Notes under the pieces: model-generated
Told to the model about the DNA's origin: nothing
The model's database searches: none
The model's input: only the letters and a program-made list of their open reading frames with translations
Translations under genes and position numbers: made by a program
Part shown: piece by piece, positions 10,501 through 18,669 of the stretch
Layout: each line of letters begins with the position of its first letter
Position numbering within the stretch: the first letter of the stretch is position 1
NCBI GenBank assembly: GCA_023515795.1
Contig: JALGPX010000124.1
Coordinates: forward strand, 10,124 to 32,803
From: Amoeboaphelidium occidentale
Lineage: Eukaryota > Aphelidiomycota > Aphelidea
DNA length: 22,680 nt
Reading direction: 5' to 3'

Positions 10501-10803
10501 TGGCAATTCTTTCATCCTGATGATTTTCTCGCTTATGCCGCTTTAGGATACAATTATATAATTCCTGTAGTTCGAGATATTGTCGATTATCAAATATGGT
10601 CACCATCAGGAGCTGCAGCTGCTTTTGTGGTAAGAGTAGCAGTAGATTCAAAAGGAAAACTTCGAGAATTGGTTGGTCCTGGTTCAGCAACGAGTATCAG
10701 AGGATCAGCCGAACTTGGACCGGAAGAGTTAGAAATGAAGAAAGAAGCTGATGAACTTAGAAAGCCAAAATTTGGAAGCACGGGAACGATCGCTAACTTG
10801 TGA
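7531..10803 (+). CDS. Large patatin-like phospholipase with central and C-terminal membrane segments
   Basis: About 1,090 residues from the ATG at 7531 (MSKLFKDIV), 76 nt after the PPR stop. The oxyanion-hole block is GICFSGGGIKSASFSCGILM. The nucleophile Ser sits in FLSAVSGGAYSATAY (plus about 7838-7855), and the dyad Asp in YLTDGGHLENLGAFQLF (about 9965-10010). Both are intact, so an active Ser-Asp lipid acyl hydrolase is expected. About six hydrophobic helices lie between roughly residues 210 and 460 and two more near 710-780, so the enzyme is split around a membrane region. This architecture, with the SGG nucleophile motif and DGGHxENLG, resembles long bacterial patatin-like proteins more than the short fungal Nte1 patatin domain. 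Substrate and membrane cannot be told from sequence. The stop is TGA, and the next gene starts 42 nt downstream. Confidence 0.85.
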   Translation: MSKLFKDIVTNRSRQESSPPPVILPEGPKEKKNVGICFSGGGIKSASFSCGILMALAGLKPPEKPKDPNYANYKDLIPEPETMTHLEQYTALHLLSQLDFLSAVSGGAYSATAYISFLRHFRDNFSEARKIAYEFADIFVYLDRKFKNKMRGVDALRDTTEDPRTSPTRDKFDSKEESRAATMVATAAVHALYQKMHKNCGYVVDRSGSTLRMIYTALRLIWIFMFAEIVTLIPVFAYMFLGASVAVNLFGDLLSDAMGTTRLFSVDNKTIEFDAKPVDAASDGTGVFATLSELYLFSGIAVIIFILASLILRFMKKNYNLSSERQWLKAVETYFVILTFAVALYSIVLPTVVLIQTSSASIFIFACACGFLLILLYSLYNGLDLQAVILSIISMASSFAILLGSSYLIRLWIFDFETRKNRASWNLALMYNFIILMIFSLWGRRFRSVLPDYYARSLEASFFFQKPMSRTRALVVNAARAFNHLVGWIQIELPEFRYSQFQNPPPLSQDFTSNGLQKSTPIETLLLLKPKPILIMNAVIHDLYSIRKDHARLFLLDKAPNPYKEINPPGLKEPKFGHFIMATGKIEDGTKETRESPDSLDFVYFGAPDRLKRIKLPPIAMPDAMGVSGGAVGAVNGKFEDQARSRQMIALLFSGGLGTWVKYSSEEPTEWEYPPKSQRKITGLKEFEIAPMIKVRFDWMFGFKSSLAFFVEFLVAGALSLAGFCYGSYTQQAGVCDGQYTFEWLLGDSWVNGRPPVVIIIALLIFSLYMFSSSVPSKWLNIGFHSPFIRHLYQVFKVIYEGPTTHAPGDFIYLTDGGHLENLGAFQLFRQKCDLIIMCDANNDPEGKCEDLNYVLEWARKELNCSFAPSEEDERDGIHDLDKAIFEYTYSSHEERPFLKFRVYYPEPENKGGPKPFQGKEQVANFREGIVYYIKTFKLAQEVDKKELRALGSIDIPARDTSNKKNAKYSNPFLALIKMISGDFPMHNFFWQFFHPDDFLAYAALGYNYIIPVVRDIVDYQIWSPSGAAAAFVVRVAVDSKGKLRELVGPGSATSIRGSAELGPEELEMKKEADELRKPKFGSTGTIANL

Positions 10804-10845
10804 CAATAGAAACGTGAAAATACCCCAATCATTGTTCTCCAAACA

Positions 10846-12345
10846 ATGTCAACGTCTGGGGAGAATCTTACATGTGCCTTCCCTTTCCATCCTTTAGTTA
10901 ATCCTCGCTACCTGGCTTACGCGGTATCTGCGATGATATTAGCATTGGGAACTTCGGAGATGCTGCACGATAATCTCTTGCTGTTGTTCTGCTTCTTGAT
11001 CGTGCTATATCTGGCGCCAATGTTTCTCATTTGGATGATACGAAAGCTTCTTGCTGATTTCGCACACTTGCATTTTGAATCGACGACATTTCGCGTTGAG
11101 TTCAGACCATTTCGGATTGTGTTTGAAGTAAAGAACGTTCATTTTTGGGTTGTTTGGTGGGAGAAAGTTGGTGTCAAGGGTGGATTAGATATCCCTTTAA
11201 AGCAGATCTATCGTAATATTCCTTATTCAACGAACACGATATACGATTTGTTTTGGTTTGGATCAGCTCCAAGTGTGACAATGTATTCACCTAGAACTCC
11301 GCTTGAACGATGGGATGAACGAACAAGGCTTTTACTGACAAGTATCGGTAGCGTTACTTGTACTTTCCATGTTTCAGGTCTATTGAGTAAGAAGGATACC
11401 GAAGATTCTTCACTATTTGTTGAAGTCAGAGATGTTCGACAATATCTTCCAGTTGATAGTGACAAAATTCAGGAAGAACAGAAGATACTTTATCCTAACG
11501 GGTATCCGAACTTCGTTAAACCCGTATACGAGTTATGGCTCAGATTAAGATTTATTATAGATCCAGTTGCGGTATATCTTTCAAAGAGATCAACAGTGCA
11601 CGTGAACAAGATTGAAATTCATGGATTACCAAATGTGGCGTCAAAACCTTCAGTCACAGATACCAGCGACTATGACACCGATTCAGAGAAGACATTAATG
11701 TCTGGTATTAGGAAAGTGATAAAGGAAACTAGAGAGCGAATGACTACAAAAGCTAAGCTGTACAGGAATGCTGAAGATGAAAAGTTTCTGGTGGTTACAA
11801 TCGAAGAAATGACTTCATTCATGAATGGCGCTGTGATTTCTGTGCGCACAGGAACGGTTAAAGTATTCAAAGGAAAGCAGTACGTTTTAAACAACAGCAG
11901 TCTCGCGCTTGTTGAAATAGGTTCAACTGAAGCATACTTGACTCTTAACGGATTGGAAATGGATGCAAGAAATGCTAAATCGACTTCTAGCTCATATGAT
12001 GCTCCAAGAAAAATGATATCCGTCGCCTTAGCAGGTGATGATGTTTCTATGAATATCGGTCTTAAAGTTGAGATGAAAAGTTTGGCGAAGCCTCCATTCA
12101 ATCTCAATTCGGATTACTTTGCTTTGATGGTAGATTATATGAAGAGAAACATTGTGGATAATCAAAACATATCAGGAAAAGCAATATTTCAGCCATTGGT
12201 CAATATCTGGTGGGAAGACGTTGGGTTTGGTGAATGGGGCGCAGAATTTTTCGGTAGAATTGTTTCAAGCGTTGTCGCCACAGTTGGCGTTTCTAATGGG
12301 CCACTAAATGCATCTTATGAGGAGGAGGTCATTCTAGTATGGTAG
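10846..12345 (+). CDS. Unrecognised N-terminally membrane-anchored protein
   Basis: 499 residues. Two hydrophobic helices at about residues 22-40 and 44-68 (NLLLLFCFLIVLYLAPMFLI) anchor the N-terminus. They are followed by a beta-rich region: HFESTTFRVEFRPFRIVFEV and then KNVHFWVVWW. The alternating hydrophobic strands right after a TM anchor recall the beginnings of bridge-like lipid-transfer or Mdm31-type proteins, but no diagnostic motif is seen, so no function is assigned. A short acidic Ser/Thr linker (TDTSDYDTDSE) sits near residue 275. The ORF ends at TAG, two codons before a TAA, and an AATAAA signal follows at once. It lies 42 nt after the patatin stop and converges on the RGS gene with only 14 nt between the stops. 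Confidence 0.7.
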   Translation: MSTSGENLTCAFPFHPLVNPRYLAYAVSAMILALGTSEMLHDNLLLLFCFLIVLYLAPMFLIWMIRKLLADFAHLHFESTTFRVEFRPFRIVFEVKNVHFWVVWWEKVGVKGGLDIPLKQIYRNIPYSTNTIYDLFWFGSAPSVTMYSPRTPLERWDERTRLLLTSIGSVTCTFHVSGLLSKKDTEDSSLFVEVRDVRQYLPVDSDKIQEEQKILYPNGYPNFVKPVYELWLRLRFIIDPVAVYLSKRSTVHVNKIEIHGLPNVASKPSVTDTSDYDTDSEKTLMSGIRKVIKETRERMTTKAKLYRNAEDEKFLVVTIEEMTSFMNGAVISVRTGTVKVFKGKQYVLNNSSLALVEIGSTEAYLTLNGLEMDARNAKSTSSSYDAPRKMISVALAGDDVSMNIGLKVEMKSLAKPPFNLNSDYFALMVDYMKRNIVDNQNISGKAIFQPLVNIWWEDVGFGEWGAEFFGRIVSSVVATVGVSNGPLNASYEEEVILVW

Positions 12346-12349
12346 AATC

Positions 12350-12355
12350 AATAAA
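12350..12355 (+). terminator. Poly(A) signal AATAAA for the 10846-12345 gene
   Basis: AATAAA lies 4 nt past the TAG, inside the 14-nt gap between convergent stops, so the transcript must end within the neighbouring coding sequence. Confidence 0.55.
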
Positions 12356-12358
12356 TAT

Positions 12359-12364
12359 TTTATT
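12359..12364 (-). terminator. Poly(A) signal AATAAA overlapping the stop codon of the RGS gene
   Basis: The minus-strand sequence GCAATAAAAT contains both the TAA stop and AATAAA. Together with the plus-strand signal at 12350-12355 it forms a bidirectional terminator. Confidence 0.5.
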
Positions 12365-13316
12365 GCTTTTCTACATCATCTTCGTAATCTGATGTTTCCA
12401 GATAATTTTGCAGTAAACGAGTCAATGATATGTTAAACAAAGCGGAAATCAATGTCACAGCAATCATAGTTCCTAGAATAGCTCGCTCAAATACAACCAT
12501 ATTAAACAAGTTCAACGCGTAAGCGCCAATGAGCCACAATAGGCAGAGAAACTCTGACAGTCTGAAGGGAAGAGCTGGTTTAAAATCATCGCTTGGGTAA
12601 CCATCAAAGACTTCTTGTAGTGACGGTCGTAGAAATATCACGACCAAAATTGCTTGCGGATCTAATCTACAGCCACACAATGTTCTCATTAGAAATCCGA
12701 GCATCACGTATAAATACAAGTAATTGTTGTTGAGCGTGATACTTATGACGAGTAACGCCGTGATAAGCAATGCAGAACACAAGTCGTTCACTCTTTCATC
12801 AGCTCTGTTTACCAATGTCTTCAGCATGAAAAATTGTTGGAAACTTGGCCAAGTCTTCTTTTTGAACCAAAGAGCTTCATTCTTTACAACTGTTTTTCGT
12901 CGTTGCGTGATTACATGCTTCAGATATTGCAGGAAAGGACCCTGGTTCATCATGTTGTATATATGTTCCTGAGCAACATCGAAAATTGTTTTATCAATGA
13001 TTTTCGAGCTCAATGAAGCTTGAAACCGCAATTCAATGTCTGTCACCATAGACTTTGGCAAATTGATTTGAAACGAGGACTCGCTTGTGATATATGTTTT
13101 GATGATCTCGCGAACCTCTTGAACATACAGATGAGGGTTATTGAAGAACATTGTTTCGCAACACGCTTTGAACTTTTCCACGGCCAGCCAGAATTCTACA
13201 TTCTCTGCATGATAGTTTGTCCAGCAATATTTACGAAAACCTTCTAAGTTGTACGGTTTCGCATTATCATTCTCGTTCTTGAGTATTTCTATCAGTGTTT
13301 TTGGCGCTTTGCTCAT
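12360..13316 (-). CDS. RGS domain protein fused to a DUF4395-like membrane domain
   Basis: 318 residues from the ATG at 13316. Residues about 8-140 form an RGS domain: TLIEILKNENDNAKPYNLEG, FRKYC, AENVEFWLAVEKFK, then IIKTYITSESSFQINLP and a final helix around FDVAQEHIYNMMNQGPFLQY. RGS domains speed GTP hydrolysis by G-alpha subunits. The second half has about four hydrophobic helices and the pattern NDLCSALLITALLVIS, MLGFLMRTLCGCRLDPQAIL and FLRPSL, which matches the DUF4395 layout (membrane helices flanking an RxxxGxRxSPxA-like loop). The protein should therefore sit in a membrane with the RGS domain in the cytosol. I do not know of a characterised RGS-DUF4395 fusion. The DUF assignment rests on pattern memory and is less certain than the RGS call. 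Confidence 0.8.
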   Translation of the reverse strand: MSKAPKTLIEILKNENDNAKPYNLEGFRKYCWTNYHAENVEFWLAVEKFKACCETMFFNNPHLYVQEVREIIKTYITSESSFQINLPKSMVTDIELRFQASLSSKIIDKTIFDVAQEHIYNMMNQGPFLQYLKHVITQRRKTVVKNEALWFKKKTWPSFQQFFMLKTLVNRADERVNDLCSALLITALLVISITLNNNYLYLYVMLGFLMRTLCGCRLDPQAILVVIFLRPSLQEVFDGYPSDDFKPALPFRLSEFLCLLWLIGAYALNLFNMVVFERAILGTMIAVTLISALFNISLTRLLQNYLETSDYEDDVEKQ

Positions 13317-14333
13317 GATGCGAAGAATGAATGAAATGGAATAGTCAAATGGATTGCAGTGAAACCTGAGGCCAAGCCAATCACTACATCACTGTGTGAT
13401 CCAGATTCGTCTGACGCAAAGACAGGCTCCCGTGAAGAATAACTTAAACACTTGATTGCCAAGCGGCCAAATTTGGCTGATTGACTGAAACATAAATTAC
13501 AATATCGCCAACTCTTTTTAAACAACTGACCTCGGGAATAGATCGCTTGTTTCGATGTAAGAAGGCATGCTGATTCTAGGGACATGTTTTTGATTTCAAG
13601 GTTCTTTCGTAGAGCAGAGATTTTTCGTGATCTCTGTTTGATCTCGTCTTTGGCCTAGAAATCGCAGTCTAGAAGTTTTTAGTCTAGCCACTGAGTAATC
13701 TGTTTGTATTCTGAGTTGGGTAACAGGCTATATTATTGGCAAAGCTGCGGCTGTTTTCTATGGATGGTCTCAGCATTCGTGGTCAATTCTCACCAGGAAA
13801 CTTTTTACTTTGGCATGACTTTTTCTGACAGTGGAAAGCAGGAATCGGAATTCAAACGAAGAAACTGCAATTGTTGGAGTACATTGGACAATTTAGTCGT
13901 GTGACAGACCTTAGATAGTTACCAGTTGAGTTCTCTGCTTTTTGCTATGAAGATGCATTATGGAATCGAAATAGCTGCATGATTTCGGACTCTTCTGGAA
14001 TGTTTAGCCTTTATGACAGGCAAACTAAAGCGTTATACAGAGAAAGAGACTCTGCATGCACTATTCAATTAATTTATTTAATTAGCGCATTTCTTTTTTG
14101 CATGCTGCGTTATTGGTCTTTCAAGTGGAGACAATATTTCGGAGTGGTACAAAGTAGACACGGTGTTGAATGATTGCGAAGTAAAAACATTCATTTGGTG
14201 TAGTTTAAAGGATGGAGCACGGATGGGGTAATTTCGTGGATATTTCTTTAAAATCTGTTTTCAACTGCAGAAGTGTTACCATTGTAGTGCTGTTAAACAA
14301 TATTATAAGAAATGAATGATTTGATATTTTTAT
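13317..14333. other. Intergenic region without a convincing gene
   Basis: About 1 kb upstream of the RGS gene and downstream of the Ulp1-like gene. It holds only short open frames (for example 13313-13585 minus, 13704-13904 plus, 13979-14173 plus) with no recognisable motif. The promoter of the RGS gene should lie in its left part. No tRNA-like or repeat structure was recognised by eye. Confidence 0.5.
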
Positions 14334-14339
14334 TTTATT
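14334..14339 (-). terminator. Poly(A) signal AATAAA of the Ulp1-like gene
   Basis: AATAAA on the minus strand about 22 nt past the TAG at 14362-14364, in an A/T-rich stretch. Confidence 0.55.
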
Positions 14340-14361
14340 GATCACTTGGTACAGATTATCC

Positions 14362-16497
14362 CTAAGAATCGTAGAAGCGGATCATTGAGTTCCTATAATC
14401 AGCAGCAGACTGCGATTCTAGTATGGATGATTCGTCAAACTTTCCACACGTCGAAATGCATCTTAAAACACCTTCAGCATTTATCAAAGCATGAACACCA
14501 CAGTCAAAATCATTTGGTTGCTGGCATACTGGGAATACTCTTGTTTTAAAGTCTTTCTGATAAATATCTCTAATAGCATCAAGTACAGTTCTTGTCAAGG
14601 TCCTTCCCGGAGATTCACAATCGGGAGCTTTCGATAAAGAATCAAGTTCGTACATAATGCAGTCGGTATAATCGATCACAAGAGTAATCCAATGATTAGT
14701 ATCAAGAAGAACACCAACAGCCTACCTATACCCTCCATGTTGCTTGGATTTTCGACCCTCTTCGATGTATAGCCTAACTTTTTCCATGCTGAATGATGTC
14801 TTGTTGTGATTGCATATAATAGGCTGGGCAAATGGAAGAATAATTGATATATCTTTCCTGGCTTCTTCGCTTAGCTGCGCAGCGAGACTAAACGTTATGC
14901 AAAATATAATAAATGCTTACTGTTCAAGATAAGTTTCAATAATATCGCTTCTCAACCAACCTGATGGCGCCTTGAGGTCGTTCAAAGCATCAGAACTAAC
15001 TATCGGAGACTTAACAATATTACCATCTTCCACATTTTCCTCATCAGAATCCTTGTTGATAATTTCAACATTGAAAGAAGGCTCCATGTTGGCAGACAGA
15101 TCCAAATTGTGATTGCTATCTTGTTTAGTGAATAATACAGGCTTAACGTCATTAGCAGAGCCATGAACAACCGGAATATCTGAACTCTTTTCCTGTCCGA
15201 ATTCTTGTAGATTCACCGCATCGAGGTCTACTCTTTGAACAATTTCACCAGACTTTAAAGGCGCAGAAAGATTATTTGTAGTTGAAATTGCCAATTCCAT
15301 CTTCTGCTCTTCATGATCCTTCTTTCTTGTTTTAAGATTATTCAAATGATCTTTCAACTGATGAAGGAAACTTTTCAACTCTGGATTATTAAGATTATAC
15401 GCCAAACTCCAATCGAACTCAGAAGGAATGTGCTTTTCAACGGCTTTTGCTCCACCAAGAACATCAAATATCAATGAAATTTTCTTTCCACTACAAATAT
15501 GTTTAGTCAGTAGAGAAACTCTGACGTCAACAAAAGATGGGTCTGTTACCCTGTTAATTTTGGCGTAAAGACCGAACACCGTTCTCATTTCTTCTTGTAA
15601 TTTACACCCTCTTGTAATAGCAATATGTTGTGAAAGATAGAATACTTCAAGCATGTAAAATGCTTGCTTTCGAACCAACTGTTGGGTCTCAATCGTGCAT
15701 GATGAAACTAAAGTATCCCAATAAAGCACTTTTCTAAGCTGAATATCTTCAATAAAATGCAATCGAGGATCTTCTTCACTGGTACACTGCAACTCGTGAT
15801 GACTAATTACGGTATCATTCGAACCACATTCAAAGTCTATAATTGACTTCATTAACTTTTTAACAGTAGCTGTCGTTTCGATACTATCATTCTCTGGGAT
15901 AATAGTATTGCCAATGTCTTGCTGTATTTTTAATTTTACACATGAATATTCTAAAGACTCAGCACTTATATCATCCAATTTGCGCTTATTGGTATCATCA
16001 TAATGGGTCCCTGGGGTATGCGGCAATATTTCTAAAGTGTTTTTATCAAGAAATGAAGGTTTGACAGCGGATTCTGTAGTAGAATCTTTCCAAGTAACCG
16101 GGAAGAAATCATCACGCACCTCACCATTAACTGTATTATCCTGAATATCAATCTTTTCTTTGAACCCGGTTTTTGTAGTTGCTTTATCAAGGTTCTTATT
16201 TTCAGACGTTTTGGTTTGATGCTCTTTGCTCTTAGAAGGAGCTCCTTGTAGGCCAGCGAAAGATTGCATTCCGTTATCACGCACAACTCTTCTCTCATTC
16301 AGCCTATATTTGTCTCTTTTGATTCTGCTAATAAACTCTTCCCTGTTCTCTCTGTACTTATCGAAATTGTCCAAGAGCCAATTCCCTCCAGTAACCGCCT
16401 AATTGGAGCTGCTTTTAGCCATGAATTCTTCAACTTTTACCCACGCTTCCCTCAGTAATCTCATTTCAAAATTATTTCCCTCTGGAACAGTAGTCAT
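14362..16497 (-). CDS. Ulp1/SENP-type cysteine protease (peptidase C48), with two in-frame TAG codons
   Basis: Exons 16497-14921 and 14887-14362 give 701 codons. The C48 signature is complete: start of the domain GWLRSDIIETYLE, catalytic His in NHWITLVID (His codon 14692-14694), Asp in YELDSLS, oxyanion Gln in PVCQQPNDFDCGVHAL and nucleophile Cys in DCG (codon 14500-14502). The intron at 14888-14920 joins YLE to the rest in frame and removes a TAA. Two TAG codons interrupt the model: at 16399-16401 (MAKSSSN-TAG-AVTGGNWLLDN) and at 14722-14724 (KQHGGYR-TAG-AVGVLLDTNHW). The second lies inside the protease domain with good coding on both sides. Such enzymes cut SUMO or related modifiers. The roughly 450-residue N-terminal region is hydrophilic and unrecognised. 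The gene may be dead, may use an unusual intron at the first TAG (GTAAAA...AATTAG, 42 nt), or may be read through. Confidence 0.7.
14888..14920 (-). other. Intron in the Ulp1-like gene (33 nt)
   Basis: Donor GTAAGC, acceptor CGTTTAG, branch-like CATAACG. Its removal joins GWLRSDIIETYLE to the rest of the C48 domain in frame, and its size matches the two kinase introns. Confidence 0.75.
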
Positions 16498-16638
16498 AAT
16501 TCTTTCAATTAAAATAATTAAAAACCGTTGGCTGGTATTTAAAACGCACAAATCGTTAGAGGTCGAGCGATGCAAAAAAAAGGTTCCCAGAATGGCACAA
16601 TCTGATCAATCGATACATTCTTTTCCAACAAAGTCCTT

Positions 16639-16644
16639 TTTATT
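16639..16644 (-). terminator. Poly(A) signal AATAAA of the AlkB-like gene
   Basis: AATAAA starts 4 nt after the TAA stop (16649-16651) on the minus strand, the same tight arrangement seen in the other genes. Confidence 0.55.
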
Positions 16645-16648
16645 GCAG

Positions 16649-17554
16649 TTACATTGACAGGTTGATGTCAAAAATTTCGCCTGCTTTCTTTTGTCTGTCG
16701 TAGTAAAATCGGAACGTTATGGACATGCGTGTTTCATTTGGGTTGTATGGAACACGTAAAACTTCTTTAACTCTTTTGGCAACATTTTTTAACTGAGTTC
16801 CACAAGTCTGTACGCCATGATAGAACTTAAATCTAGATGCACCTGAAATGACATATAAATCACCAGGTCCAAGCCACAAACAAAACGTTTTATCTTTGGC
16901 GGATTGCGATTCTGAAAAAACTATGAAGCCACCTCCCGATAATATCAAGTTTACCACAATATCTCCATACCCGTCATTTGTAATAGTGTCTTTATGAAAT
17001 GTCAAGCCAGACTTGCAGCAAGCGTTAATATTTACGCTGATTAACTTTAATTGTTCTAAATCAACATTTCCGTGTCTACTAAGGCTGCTAATGACCTTGT
17101 CAGTTAAGCTGTTCAGCCACTCAATGGATCCGCGTGGATATGGCTCAGTTACTGCGTAGTTTGATAGTTTAACCTTTCTGTTCCGCTTGTACTCTCTATA
17201 ATTCTCAGCGATTCTGTCAGTCCACAGGAATGCCTTAGCAAACTTTGTAGAATAGGCATTATTCCAGGATTTCCAGAGTAATAAATGCCAAATTTCCTCT
17301 ACCTTGTCCATAATTTCCTGCTAAAATTGATCGAAGGACTCATACTCAAAACAATTGGTATACCAAAACAATCCATTCATATTCCATTCCTGAGTTAGCT
17401 CCAAATCGCCCTGAATTAATGCATACTTCGGGCTTAGTTTTCCAAAAGAATGATTGTGGTCTTCCTCCTTCCATTGAATTATCTTTTCATTATAGCAAAG
17501 ACCCTTTTTATTTTCAGTTCCATAGTGCTCTTTACAAATTCTGCCGGAATTCAT
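16649..17554 (-). CDS. AlkB-like Fe(II)/2-oxoglutarate dioxygenase, with one in-frame TAG
   Basis: The catalytic core is complete: HxD in LTFHKDT (His codon 16994-16996, Asp 16988-16990), distal His in FYHGV (16817-16819), and RMSITFR, which fits the AlkB-specific RxNxTxR motif that binds 2-oxoglutarate and lines the active site. NINACCKSGLTFHKD also fits the AlkB N-Y...H.D region. AlkB enzymes oxidatively remove alkyl groups from nucleic acids, some from proteins. The ATG at 17311 gives 220 residues. The same frame, however, is open upstream to an ATG at 17554, broken only by TAG at 17321-17323; that part reads NGLFWYTNCFEYESFDQF-TAG-QEIMDKVEEI, like the 'GLxYxPxFLxxEE' N-terminus of AlkB. 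No phase-0 intron donor exists upstream, so the TAG is either a nonsense change or is decoded. Substrate is unknown. Confidence 0.75.
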
Positions 17555-17670
17555 GACTAGCTAACAACAATGATTACGAATAAGAATAACTGGCCCTTCG
17601 CTACAGGATTAGTTCAAATAAAACCAAACCTTACTTAGAAGAGCGTTACACGAATCGCAAGATTTCTCGG

Positions 17671-18648
17671 CTACGCTGGTGGAGACTGCACAAGTAAATA
17701 TGCGAGCATAATCACCTGTCTTTTACCACCATTTGCATTCAAATCCAAGAAAACGTGTCTGATATTTCGTGCAGCGTTAATGTCCCTGTTCCAAACAGTT
17801 AAGCAATCTGAATTGCAGACTTTAACCGCCCAAAACTTTGTCTGTTTCAACTCATGTAAACAGAAGGAACATAACTTGCTGGTATTGTGCTCGTTGACTA
17901 ATCTTGCTCTGAAACGCTTCTTCAACTCTTGGAACAGGTGCTTATTAGGAGTGGGAGGGTTTCCTCTAGAACAAGGATTGAAACTGGCTCCACCGTATGC
18001 TATCACAACATCTTTTCTTGAACCAGCCAATGTCTTCGCCAACGAAGCGTAAGCCTTCTGTCTTTTGATTCTAGTCTTCCAACGCAAACGTCTCCATTTC
18101 ATTTCGGAATAAAAATCCAGCAATGCACCAGCATGATCAAAGAAAGCAAGCATGTGTAACAAGTATGATTCCATGTTGAAACAACAAGCTGTAGGAAAAG
18201 TTGACTGAACAAGTCTCAACTCAGGATTCATGCCAGTCCATGAAGCAGTTTGTTTGGCAGAGAAAGTGGCGCCAGAGATTTCCCGCCAGTGTTTCGTTGT
18301 ACACTCAAAGTTGTCTTTTTTCTCGTCGCCCCAATTGGCAGTGAATAAAGACTTTCTCCCAGGATCCAATGAAACAACACGAGTTTCCTCACCAATAACC
18401 AAAGGATGATACTTGTCAGACTCATCGTAACCATAATCGGTCAGAACAGATGTAACAGCAGGCTTCAACAAGTGAACAGATACTTTAAGCCCATTTGTTG
18501 TGACAGAGTACGCAAACCGCTTGTTCTCAGTAGTGACTGAGCCGATATCAAACACTTTATGCCACCAGTAACTTGCAAAGGTCCTGAATATTGCCTTGTT
18601 TGGTAGATCCTTCTGTTGGTGATACGTGATTGAAGCAACCAGCGTCAT
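17671..18648 (-). CDS. Fanzor RNA-guided nuclease, N-terminally truncated
   Basis: 325 residues from the ATG at 18648. YWWHKVFDIG...TNGLKVSVHL is the block that precedes RuvC-I in Fanzor proteins. RuvC-I Asp is in VVSLDPGRKSLF, and RuvC-III Asp in NRDINAARNI. The zinc ribbon is KLCSFC...KVCNSDC. The usual RuvC-II Glu position (VVIAYGGASF) has no Glu, while NEHNTSK before the zinc ribbon does, which agrees with the relocated catalytic Glu described for Fanzors. Known Fanzors have 150-300 more residues at the N-terminus (guide-RNA and target recognition); here an in-frame TAA stands just upstream of the ATG, so that part is lost or encoded elsewhere. The stop is TAG, and the frame runs 11 codons further to TAA. 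No guide (omega) RNA could be identified by eye. Confidence 0.85.
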   Translation of the reverse strand: MTLVASITYHQQKDLPNKAIFRTFASYWWHKVFDIGSVTTENKRFAYSVTTNGLKVSVHLLKPAVTSVLTDYGYDESDKYHPLVIGEETRVVSLDPGRKSLFTANWGDEKKDNFECTTKHWREISGATFSAKQTASWTGMNPELRLVQSTFPTACCFNMESYLLHMLAFFDHAGALLDFYSEMKWRRLRWKTRIKRQKAYASLAKTLAGSRKDVVIAYGGASFNPCSRGNPPTPNKHLFQELKKRFRARLVNEHNTSKLCSFCLHELKQTKFWAVKVCNSDCLTVWNRDINAARNIRHVFLDLNANGGKRQVIMLAYLLVQSPPA

Positions 18649-18669
18649 ACATTTTTATTAATAGAATAA

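Noticed and set aside
567-13316. Genome-wide reassignment of UAG to a sense codon
   Set aside because: The long genes outside the island (roughly 4,800 codons in total) contain no internal TAG, and the 10846-12345 gene seems to end with TAG, so UAG is a stop for ordinary genes. Only the island genes remain in question.
13313-13585. 90-codon minus-strand ORF overlapping the start of the RGS gene
   Set aside because: No motif or signal; it overlaps the RGS start in another frame and lies in its likely promoter region.
13317-14333. A suppressor tRNA gene near the TAG-containing genes
   Set aside because: No T-arm and acceptor-stem pairing that would form a tRNA was recognised by eye; a covariance search would settle it.
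14690-14760. A 35-nt intron (GTCGAA...GGTAG) removing the second TAG of the Ulp1-like gene
   Set aside because: It shifts the frame and loses the conserved NHWITLVID block. The only phase-0 donor (GTTAGG) gives a 57-nt, purine-rich intron that deletes plausible protease sequence.
17278-17366. An intron ending at TTTTAG to explain the TAG in the AlkB-like gene
   Set aside because: The acceptor looks good, but both nearby donors (GTATAC, GTATGA) are out of phase, and the upstream frame has no codon starting with GT.
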